DNA of 64,000 nt, taken from Mermis nigrescens (Eukaryota; Nematoda; Enoplea; Mermithida; Mermithidae). The stretch is from contig JAVLUZ010000771.1 in NCBI GenBank assembly GCA_036768485.1, forward strand, positions 488,862-552,861, in the 5' to 3' direction. The position numbers were made by a program, and so were the translations under genes. Positions 41,901-53,900 of the stretch are shown piece by piece. Below the pieces are notes generated by a model. That model ran no database searches, was not told where the DNA came from, and saw only the letters and a list, made by a program, of their open reading frames with translations. Numbering within the stretch: position 1 is the first letter of the stretch; each line of letters starts with the position of its first letter.

Positions 41901-44900
41901 TACTATTTTTGAAACTTGTTTCAGTCCCCTGTCCTAGAGTACTAGAGTACTTCCTGTAAAATAGACTGTACACTCTTTGAAATGTATCATGTAATGTAAT
42001 AATAATAATAATATTATATAATATAAGTATATACTCTACTCTTATACTCCATACTACACTCGGGCGTGGGGGTTTGGGGGGTATTCCCCCCGAGAAACCA
42101 AATTACCCCCCCCCAGAAATCAAAATACCCCCGCCCCCCAGAATTCAAGTTTTGAATTTTTTCCCCGTTTTGTCGCAATTTTTTGATGCCAATGGATAGT
42201 GCTTGGTGAGAAAGGTCGAAAAATGGTGTTTTTTTGCCATACCACCATTTTTAAGGCCATTTTTTGACCTCTGAAAAGTCTTGCAACCCCCAGAATTTTC
42301 TTGCTGCCCACGTAAAATTTGCGCGCCTATTTGCTGACCATGTTCCGATTTTTTCGACCACGGCCTCAGGGCCTTGGACTATATTCATATACACAAGTAC
42401 CAAAGAGGATTATCAGAAAGTTTCTAAGATCGGTAAAATATTTTCACTGGAAAATCTATTACAATTAATGTTTTCAATAACGATAAATCATCATCCGTAA
42501 TCAATTTGGCATAATGCGTGTATTTTTATTGCACGAGTATGCACTTCTTAATACAACGCTCACTTGCATTCTATTTATAAGCAAATTATTTAAGTCTAGC
42601 TCGAGTGCGTGCTATATTTCTTGCAAAGAATGAAAAATTTCAATTACGGACAGCCAAGAATATAATCAAACTTTGCAGAAATAATTAAACATTTATAAAA
42701 GATTTAGCTTCAAGTGTCGATGCTGGAAAGGCCTGGAAAACTTTAAGGTTTTTGCAAAATATGAACAACACTGTCATCATTCGTATCAGAGTTCAATGGG
42801 AAGAATACCCCGGCTTTTGGCTATGAATCGAATTCTGTTTTCAGCATTCGATTCAATTGCCGATCCGTTACTGCCAAAAAAATATATCAGTCTTGATATA
42901 TACTGCTATATATCTGTCTTTCTTTCTTTTTTTCAATATTTGCATGGTTATTTATTTATTTATTTATTTTTTATTTTATTTTATTTTCCATTTTTTTCCT
43001 TTTTTTTTCTTTTTTCTTTTCTCCCTCATTATTTCTTTTTGTTTATTTCTTTTTGCTACTTTCTCGTATTGATGAGTATGATGTTGAAATTTTGTCAGAT
43101 TTTTCGCTTTGACTTCCAAAGGCTAAAGTTAGTTTCGGTTAAAGTTTGGCGATTAAAAAGAGCTATTTTTTGCCGGAGACCTGTTTTACCTACGCTAATG
43201 GGTTGGGTCTTTGCTACAGTACCCTTCATTCGTAGTTAGTTTTGACCATTTGACCGGAATTAAAATTTTTTGACCACCAAATTTTTAATTACAAAGTAAA
43301 GGGGCACTCACTAGCATTCGCTAAACGTATGTAAATTAAATTTTGCGCGAAATTTTATGTTTGAAATTATTGTGGCTGAATCTTAGGATAGGGACGGTCA
43401 TATCGTACGATTTTTCGCTACAGTATGTTTAAGCAGCTCTGTTATGCAAGTCTGCATGCATAATAATTTTTTATAAATATTAGGGATAGCAAGCATAGGT
43501 GGGCAGCACCGAAATTTCTGGGGGGGGGTGAAAAAATTTTCAAATGTCAAAAATGGTCTTAAAAGTGGTCGCATGGCGAAAAAAACACAATTTTTCGACG
43601 TTTCTCATCGAGCACTATCCAATGGCATCAAAAAATCGCTAAAAAAGCAAAAAAATTTTCAAAATTTGAATTCTGGGGGATATTTCAACTTCTGGGGGGT
43701 GCATATCCCCAAACTCCCTTCTTCCCTTCGCCCATGTGTGGTATGGACCCCTAGAATGGAGAAACGGGAAAATTTCAGGGGAATTGAGGCAAAATTTAAG
43801 TCAAAAATGAATGAAAATTGAAAATTCTCTCTAAATGCGCTCGAAATTGACTAGCAAGTGCGAAATTATGTAGTTTTAACTAGCATTTATACCAGTTTTT
43901 GAGGTAATTTGGGCGTATTAGTGACATTTATTTACTTTCTTTGCAACCTGGAAGCCATTTTTTACTCATGGCATAGCTTACAAAACAATTTCAAGAGCAG
44001 AAACAGCTATTTTTGCATAGATTTCGTCTATTTCTAGCATAACTTCCGAAAAATTTTCGATCTTCGAGTCAAATGCTACAAATACAGGAAATCGAGGAGT
44101 AGATCAAGCTTCTAAACGTCCTTCAGTCTAAAGTTTACAATTTTCCGGCGCTTCGCGCCAGATGTTCGCTGAAGTTAAAGAAATTTGAAAATTTTTCTCA
44201 CAAAATTGTCTAGAATTTAAAAATTTTTCGAAAAAGTGTTGCGTCAAACGTGATTTTAAATGAAAGAAAACAATGTGAAATGCCGAGAAATCGCTATTTT
44301 GTACCGAGCGCGGATTTAGGGAAGGCGGCCGCCCCCAACCCCATCGGCCCAAAATATTGCGCAAAATTGAGGATTTTTGAGCGATTTTTAGCGATTTTCG
44401 AGGTTAAAACGGCTAATTTTTCCGCCCAACTCAGGGTTCCGCCCCCTTTGGAAGTGCCGCTTCCCCTTAGGAAATCCTGGATCCGCCACTGTTTTGTTCG
44501 CGAAGGACAAATTTTCGGACCTATTTTTGACGGTTTTGGAAAAGTTGGGGCAGCGCCCCCACCCCTTATGAAAATCATAGATCCGCCACTGATTTTCGGC
44601 TGCTGTAAATGTTCTCCTGTAATGCTTTGAATTGATTCATATTCACCATGAACTGTCACGTCACAAGAGCCAAAATTCTAAAATGGAAAACCGCAAAATT
44701 AAGCGAGCAGACTGCAATTGGCTGATTTGAAAAATTCTCTTAAATGCTTACTTGCTCGCGCCATAAATGGAGTCAGTTTTACACAGCCATAATGGCTTGC
44801 CAAATAAAGTTGTTACTGTAGGTTTATTTCTTATATAATTCTGTTTGTCCCACTGATCAATTTGTGCGCGTAGTGAAGCACGAAATTCACGGGTTTAACT

Positions 44901-47900
44901 CTTCAAATTCAAGGACTAAATTGGCCATTTAGAATTCAAATATGTTGGAAAAGAACCAAATTGCATTTATATATCATATTCACAATAGACGATGCTATGC
45001 AGAATATCGAGTAGGTGCCTATAGATATCAGGCACTTAGCTGGCCTCCCCATTTTAGGGCGACCAACACCAATTTTGGGGGACTAAGCCCAAAAATGGCC
45101 AAAAATAGCACAAAATAACGTTTAAAAAGTCATATTTCTCCGATTTTTCTGAATTTTTGGGGGTACGCACCCCCTATTTCCCCAGAGCTACGTGCTTGAT
45201 ACGTATGTTTGTATACATGTATGTTTCATTTATTATTGTGCACACTTACTCGTATACAGTCAGTAAACATTAGTATACTAGCAAGAAGGAATGCTCCGAT
45301 GAAGCGAAAAAGATGAATATACTTGGATTTCTTTATTCTTAAGGATTCGAAAGGAGGGGACTAGGGAAAATTTCCCTATATGTGCAAAAGCCGTAAGTAT
45401 GTGCTTAACAGCAGGAGCGGATTTCCCCCATTGTCCCAAAATAGTGCGCAAAATTGAGGATTTTTAGCGATTTTCGGGTTAAAAATGGCTAATTATTTCC
45501 GCCCAAGTCAGGGTTCCGCCCCCCCTTAGGGGTACCGCCCACGGTTTTTTTGTACTCGGCAAAGATTTTTCCCGATGTACAAAGACTTTTCGGGACCGTC
45601 TTTGTACATGTACAAAGATTTTTGGGAAGACCAAAAATTGCAAAAAAGGTCTAAAATTCGAAAAACGCGCCGAAATGAGTAATTGTGTGTTCTATATATC
45701 TTTATAATGGCAGAAATTGCATTTCAAAAGTAAAACTGTCAAATTTTTCGGCGCTTTGCGCCGTTTTATGACGATTCTTAGTGATTTTTGCCCTTAGAGA
45801 CCCAGAAATTAGCTAAAACACACTACGAAAAGTCGAAGAACTCTGTTTTTACCACACTAAAACCGCTGCTGTACCATATTATAGTACCCAAAATTTTGTG
45901 TGTACAAAATGTACAAAGATTTTTACGAAGACAAAACTGTAAAAAGATGTAAAATTCCCACAATTTTTCGGCGCTTCGCTCCGAAGTGATAAATTATTTG
46001 TCCTATATATCTTTAAAATGGCAGAATTTGCATTTAGAATGGAAAAATGTCAACATTTTTCGGCGCTTCGCGCCGTTTTCAGATAATTTTTAGTAATTTT
46101 TGGCGTCAGAAACCCAGAAATTAGCTAAAATACATTACCAAAGATCGAAAACCCTGTTTTACCACACTAAAATCGCTACTGTACTATATTATAGTATACA
46201 AAAATTTGCATGTACAAAATGTACAAAGACTTTGGGGACCATCTTTGTACATGTACAAATGGACCTTGTACAAAAAAACAGTGGTACCGCCCCTCCTTAG
46301 GAAAATCCTTGATCCGCCACTGCTTAACAGTTAGACTTCCTCTAAACAACGCAAAAATCGAAGTATATTTCGCGGCTTATGCCTGTTTCTGTAGAGTGAA
46401 TTGCGTTGGCCTGGAGGTGTAAAGTTTACTCCGATAATCTTGATTTCCATCAAAGTATTGTGGAAGGTAAGGTAAGCAGCCAGTCTGGGGTTCTTCCATG
46501 AGCATGCGCATTCCAAAGCTCTTCTCGCCTCATTTGCATATCTTTTCGGTAGGCATTTTTCCGACAGCGGCTATTGCCTGAGCGCTTGTTGCTCCTGCTG
46601 CCCCCGACCTGCGACCCGGGCCGCCCTTTCGACCTCGAGCAGCCCCGGAAATTCGCCCAGCGACTCCAACGACAAGACGGCTCTTTCGCCGTTGGCCGAT
46701 CCGGGTTTATTCGGCGCGACGCCGCCAAATTTGGCCCTGGGCCAAAACAAGGACGTCAGGGGGCGTCGCAGCAAAAGCGACCGTTGCGCCCAGGGTTGCT
46801 CCCTCCAACACTGCGTCGTCAACCACTACGCCACTTGGCTGACCAAAACGCCCGTTAAGGTACTACAGTATGAATATTGTGAATTCGCAAGGAGCGGTTC
46901 GAAATTTTGGAGAAAAAATTTAAAAAGCTAGAAAAAAATCCTGAAAAATTCTTAAAAATTTCTTAAACAGCTGAATTTCCGGAAGAGTTTTTTAATTGGA
47001 AAAAATTGAGATATTTTGAGATATTTCCGAAGAAGGCTACATTTTCGGAAATGTTCGAAATTTGGCGCATACAGTACGTACGAATATCAAGTATTTTCAT
47101 CTACTTATCGGTTTAAAATATGGGAGAAATTTTTCAAAAATTGAAAAAATTTCGAAAATTTTCAAAAACTTTTAAAAACGGTTTAAAGACGGTGAAATTT
47201 TTAACAAAAAATTTTTCTAAAATTTAGTGTTCCTGTGAACACTAAAAAACGATTTTTTTTTCTAAATTTCAAATGGGCGTAACCAACTGGGGGGCCTGAA
47301 AACGAAAGAATTTTTTTCTCACAAGGGCCCCTTAAAGGAAAAAATTAAAAATTCCCGAAGTCTACTAAAATGCGTTTCTAGCACACTTTTGCGCTACTAA
47401 ACTCAAAATTTTCAGGCGCTTCACGCCGAATTTCTCATTGGCTATCTTATTTCTTACCCTAGAAGCCCAGATTTGACTTAGAAATAACGAATATGTCAAA
47501 AAATTTTGGCGCTTCGCGCCGATTTATTATTTTCTTCATTAGTTTTTTTTTTGCAAAACCGCAAAATTAAGTGCAAAGACAAGTATTTATAAACGTTTTG
47601 GAATCAGGCTTCAACTTGATATTGAGAAATGAGTCATACAGATAAATTAAAGGATAGATTTTTAATATCCAAGTTTGAAATCAAGCAAGAAAATTTTTGA
47701 TTTTTTTAAATTCTTTACTTCACCATAACATAGATCTCGTCGAGAAAAGCTCAAAAATTTTTATTATTTTCGCGTATCTCCTAACGGTTCCCGAGATATA
47801 GGACTTCCAAAAATTTTGGGGCCATCCGAAATAAAATCCGGGTTACGCCCATATGTACATGCACAGCATGGGAATTCTGGGGGGGTTGAAAACCTAAAGT

Positions 47901-50900
47901 GCCTTTTTTTCGGGCCCAAAAATGGCCGGTACGCGTTAAAAAACATCGTTTTTTGGCGTTTCTGACGATACTCTATCCTTCTAGAGCATAAAATCATGAA
48001 AAAAATTTCGAAAAAAGTCAAATAAATTGACCAATATATCGCTTAAAACATGAATATATGGCGCGAAGCGCCGAAAATTTGGCGATTTCGAGCAAATAGA
48101 TAGTCAAAAACCCTTAAAAAGATACTTTTTCTACCAATTTTCAGGTAAGTTTTGGAAACTTTTGAAAAATCGCCAATTCTGGGGGGTGAAAAATTTTTTG
48201 CGGGGGGTGAAAAATGATTCTGCGGGGGGTGAAAACCCCCCCAACCCCCCAAGATCATGTACAGTGGTCGCCATGAAAGATGACGCGCCATCACCCTCAG
48301 AATTATAATGGATGGTGCGTCGCGAGCGCCGCGTTACGTCCATCATGCGCCATCATCTCTTTTTTCTATTCAGCGCCATTAACCTCCATCATCGCGTTAA
48401 TCTGGCGATGCGGACGGCACAATTTAGCTATTAATAGCGCCAACAAGGAAGCGCGCACGTGAATGCTTGCGCGCTTCCTTCTTGTTGGTGCTGTTGATAG
48501 CTAAATTGCGCCGTCCGCATCGCTCAGATTAGCTGGGATGATGGAGGTTAATGGCGCTGAATAGAAAAAGAGATGATGACGCATGATGGACGTAACGCGG
48601 CGCTCACGACGCACCATCCATTATAATTCTGAGAGTGATGGCGCGTCATCTTTCATGGCGACCACTGTATGGTTACGCCCCTGCGCACGAGTATTGTTTT
48701 TTGCCAAAAAGCTCGTCAATGTGCTCCAGCATGATAACTGCGTTTTCGCTTGTAACGATTCAATATTTTGAAAAAGATTTTTAAAAAAGCTAGAAAAATT
48801 TTAGAAATTTTGAAATTTTAAATTTTGGTAAAAAATTTTACTATATACCTGCAGTACAAATATCATGTGTTTAAATTCTGGGGTAAAATTCAGAAAAACT
48901 CGTTATATGTACATTCTTTCGAAAATTCCAAAAAGTCTAAAAAATTAAAAAAATCAATTTTCATTAAATATTAGGATTCAAGAAATTTTTGGATCACTAT
49001 AAATAATTTTTCAAAAATTCTAATTTCATCTTTTTTTAAATTTTTCGTATACCTAGGGTACGAATACAGTGTATTTACGTCTGGCGGTTTGAAATTTAGG
49101 AAAGAATTGAGTAAAAATTTAAAAAATTATAAGAAAAACTGTTCGTAAAAGTTTTTGGCCAAAATTTTAAACGCTTAAATTTTTTTGCGTAGGTGTTCGT
49201 CCTGTTAATAAACATATGCCTAATAAGTTTGGGCGTCATCGGCTGTAATCACATCAGCCTCGGATTGGAACTCACCGACGTGCTGCCAAAAAATACGCCA
49301 CCCTACGCCTTTTTGAGCGCCCGCCAATCCTACTTCAGCTTTTACCCCTTCAATGTCGTTTTGAAAGGACCGATTGATGTCGCTCGTCATCAGCGACTGC
49401 TGAGGCAATTCAGGTTAGTTTACACTGATTATTTTCGTTTAGTGTAAACCAGTTTAAACTGTCCAGTGTGAACTCTTCGCATTTTTTCGCTTTGTTTACG
49501 ACGTCATCGAGTCGTGCACGAGGAACTTTATTTTACACTTTGCAGTGTAAACTAGTCTACACTCTCGCTTTCCGTCTCAATCGGTGTAAACTAATAAATA
49601 ATCCGTTGCGGAGTATGAATATGTGACGGCAAGACTGTCGTAAACTTAAGAACGTTGACGGATAACAGACTTGGCTAAGAATCGTGTTTCAAGTGTAAAG
49701 TGTTAACTCTAATATGATGCGGTGGTTTAAATTGTGGTCATTTCTTGGGCTGTTGCTTGAAGCTGAGTAAAAAGATATTGTTTTGATGGTAAATATTTAA
49801 ACTTTTCTCCCGATTTTAATAAAAGCAAAGCAATGCATAGAATAGTGTTTTGAGTTTAGAGTATAATGTGTAAACTGTGAGATTTGATATTTTAAATTGT
49901 CGTTATTTCATGCATTATTTGTTTAAAATTTATTTTATTCGAATATATGTCATACATTATTTTTTTCTTTATTTTAGTATTTTATTTAGTATTTTATTTA
50001 ATCATTATAAACTTCAACCTCTAGACTAAATTATGATGCGACAGCTTAAATTGTCGTTATTTCATGTGTTTTTGATTCGTAAGTCGTAAGAATGCACATT
50101 ATCTTAAAGGTAAAAATTGAAGCTATTTCGTAAATAATAATCTTCTCATACCTCGTGAGCATACATGATCTTGGGGGGGTTTGGGGGGTTCACCCCCCGC
50201 AGAATCATTTTTCACCCCCGCAAAAAATTTTTCACCCCTCCCCAGAATTGGCGATTTTTTAAAGTTTCCTAAACTTACCTGAAAATTGGTAGAAAAAGTG
50301 TCTTTTTAAGGGTTTTTGGCTATCTATTTGCTCAAAATCGCCAAATTTTTCGGCGCTTCGCGCCATATATTCATGTTTTAAGCGATATATTGGTCAATTT
50401 ATTCGATTTTTTTCGAAATTTTTTTCATGATTTCATGCTCTAGAAGGATAGAGTATCGTCAGAAACGCCAAAAAACGATGTTTTTTAACGCGTTCCGGCC
50501 ATTTTTGGGCCCAAAAAAGACACTTTAGGTTTTCACCCCCCTCCAGAATTCCCATACTGTGCATGTATGCTCGTGAGCACAGAATAAAAAAAAATCCGGT
50601 CATCGCGTTATTTGAAAATGCAAAGTTGACTTTCTGGCCTTGCTCCTGATAATTTTTTTCAAGATATGAAATAAAATGTTATTTAGTTGTTTACACTCAA
50701 TAAAACGCTTGTTAATTATTCTCATGGACTTGCGCGTATAATGATTATTTTTGGGCCGATATTGATTAATAAGCAATTTTTGTATTTTTAATCCCCAGTT
50801 TGCGCTTGAAATTAAAATTTAAATTTTTTAACTTAAAAAATTATGTTTTTTGCAATCGAAATTGCAAAGGTTTTTTATGCCTCTTTTTATCAACCTTTTA

Positions 50901-53900
50901 AATCTCTAAATATGCATATTTCCTCGATATTTTATCTATTCAATACTTGTCATTTTTCGCAGGACTTTCGTTTTTATTCCTTATTTTTTAACACTTTTTA
51001 GAAAGAATGTCACAACTTTAAATTTTGTTGCTGTGTAAATTGGCGAAATTCCGTGCTCTCTTTTGTGTTGCTATTTTTTATTAACAGTTTTAATTTTTTC
51101 TTGTTTGATTTGATTACGATATTTCGCGCTCGTTGTAATGTAAGCAGGGTCGTATTCAGAAGGGGGCGGGGGCCGCCCCCCCTCCCGGAGATGAAAGGTA
51201 ATTTCTGAAACACACAAGGGTCCCCCAAAGGAAAAAATGAAAAATTCTCAAAGTAGGTCTGAAACATCACTAAAACAGGTTTACAGCGTACTTTTTGAGG
51301 TACTAAGTACATAAACTCACAATTTTTCGGCGCTCCGCGCCGGTTTCATCGTTTATGTATAGTTTTTGTCTTCCACCCCGCCCAAAATCGCTCAAATTTG
51401 AGCTAGACATAGAGGGCATGTCAATTTATTTCCGGCGCTGTGCGCCGGATTCATTGTTTAGCTGTAGTTTTTGCTTTCTAGCTCACCCAAAACAGCTCAA
51501 ATTTGAGTTATGACACGGGAAACATGAAAGTTTTCCGGCGCTTCACGCCGTATTTATTGTCTATGTATATTTTTTGTCTACTAGCTCGCTCGAAACCGCT
51601 CAAATTTTAACTATACATGCAGAATATGTCAAGTGTTTTCGGCGTTTGGCGCCGTATCTTTCATTAACTGTTTTGTTTTTCTCTTTAAAGCACAATTATC
51701 AAGTACAAAGTCACGAGATAAGAAATAATTTGTCGTTTAAGTGATGATAAATCAGCTTAAATGATAAATCTGCTGTATATCAATATGAAATAAAGTTTAG
51801 AATTTTCAAAATTTTTCTTGTAATTTTTCTGCACAATTCATATAGCTCGCCGAGATACGTTCAAAACTGCCTTTATTTTCGCCCATCTCCTTCCTAATGG
51901 TTATCGAGATATGTATCTGGCCTAAAAAATGTTCGCCCCCTCCCCCAAAATAAAATCCTGGTTACGGGCCTGAATGTAAGTATGAAGCTAGATTATGTTT
52001 GTATTACAAAAGTATTTTTTATTTTTTGATGATTTTCTAGAGTCGTTCACTCATTTGCCTTAACGAACATCTGTTCAACTCTATTCTTTCAATTTTAGTT
52101 ACGCAAAATTAGTTTTTCTGCTTAACCTGACGTTGCGACTTGTTTAATTAAGTTTTTTATACTTCGGTTCTTTTTGTTTGTTTTTACTATTTTTCTTGTT
52201 TAAGTCAGTTCTTTTTGTTTCTTTCTATCCGGAGGATTGGATTGTGTTCGATTTTCTTAATTTTTCTAACGTCGCAGGATTAATTTAGCGTGTTCAATCT
52301 AAAGCTTGTATTATATTTTAGCTATTGCTACACTTCATTCGTTGTTCTGATTTCTCAAAAATTAAAAATCTTACTACGATCAGTCTTTAAATTGCTCCCA
52401 TCTGTCCCGCTAATTTTGGCGTCAGGCATACATGTAACCTGGAGGTGGGGGTTCTTTCGTCCAAAGCCGGTCGTCCCCCTATCCCCTGGATGTCAGAAAA
52501 TTTTGACCCTCTTCTTCACTAGATTTCGGGCGAAAACTTGGATTTTTCTGTTATTTAGGATGCTTTTTTACCATTTTTGGCGTAAAATTCAAGATCGTTT
52601 ACCCTCATTCATCAAAGAATAGCCAAACTTGAAAATTTACCCCTCACTAAATTTTGCCTTAATACATTTGTGGCCTTAGGCATGTTTTCCTTAAATTTCA
52701 GGTACATGCATACTCAGAATTTTTTAAATTGCCCATTCCGCTTAATATATAGGTTTTAAATCCTCAATTCTGAACGAAATCGTTTTACGATCGCTAGATA
52801 TACAGGGTGGTATAAAAAACGAACCGCATATCAGTCCTTATAACTTCCCTTATACTCAACTGATTTGAATGCGATTGTTTTCTCGAAGAGCCTACGATCT
52901 CTGTAAAAATTCTGTAAAGTTCTATGTGTGCTGGTTAAGCTGTTGTTAGTTTACACTGAATTAAGCAAAAGTCGTTTTTCTAGCATTTTGCGGATTTAGC
53001 GCTTAAAATAAGCTCTCTTTACGACAATATAACTCTCTAACAGAAAAAGGTAATTGAATGCAGTTTTTTGAAGATGAAATCTAAATTATTTATGTACTTT
53101 TATATTAATTTTTATATTGAATGGATCAGCCTGTGCGAAATGACAGCATTTTTATCATGGATTATTGACTCTTACATAAATATCTTTTTAATTTGCAAGC
53201 AGTTTCCAAAACGTGCAAACCTTCGGTTACAGCTCGATCATTTTTCAGCAATTAGGAATGAGATATAGCAAATTTATTGAATGATGGCCAAATGAAAGGA
53301 ATCAAGAATACAAAAATTTGTATTCAACAACTGTAAAATGCTGCGATGTTACGGGGCAACAAAGTTAAGTTTAATTCTAGCACATGCCTTTCAAAACTTA
53401 AGGAAACGACGTTTCTGAAATTGCAGCATATTTTTTGGACAAAACAATGACTATACCTATTATTTTATTATTAAATTATTAATAATAATTCAATAATTCG
53501 AAAATTATTAAGATTATCAAATTATTATTAGATTATCATTATTTAAGTAACAAGGTTTCTACCAGAATAAACCGCATTTGATTTGCTGTTGTTGTCGAGA
53601 ATTTTTCATGTTGTAAAGATTAGGTACCTAGTTCAATACATTGGATCTGCAAAATGCTAGAAAAGACGATTTCTGCTTAACTGACTTGCGAAGCGACAAA
53701 ACTTTGAGCAGCAATAATAAAATTGCACAGCATTCTTGCAGAGGTCATAGGCTGTGAGATAAAGCAAACCGCATCAGAATCCGCCGCATGTCAGAAAAGT
53801 TATAAGAAACGATATGTGGTTCGTTTTTTAGCCATTCGTTCAACACACGAGTGTAAAGATGTGTAGATACATACATAGCAATGGCGGGAGCAATATTTAT

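Larger units (their letters stand above)
47268..48683. mobile_element. C-family element in intron 12, carrying B and a foldback
   Basis: Left end GGGCGTAACCAACTGGGGG, right end GGTTACGCCCCTG, split by the B insertion. Internal hairpins at 47417 and 47507. No clear target duplication for this outer element. Confidence 0.75.

Noticed and set aside
42796..43239. 147-residue Phe/Tyr-rich, membrane-like open frame
   Set aside because: Driven by a T-rich tract; no conserved motif, splice context or GC rise.
46574..46858. Open frames on both strands overlapping exon 12
   Set aside because: They lie in other frames of a GC-rich exon; only the frame giving the CSLQHCVVNHYATWLTK block matches Patched and joins in phase.
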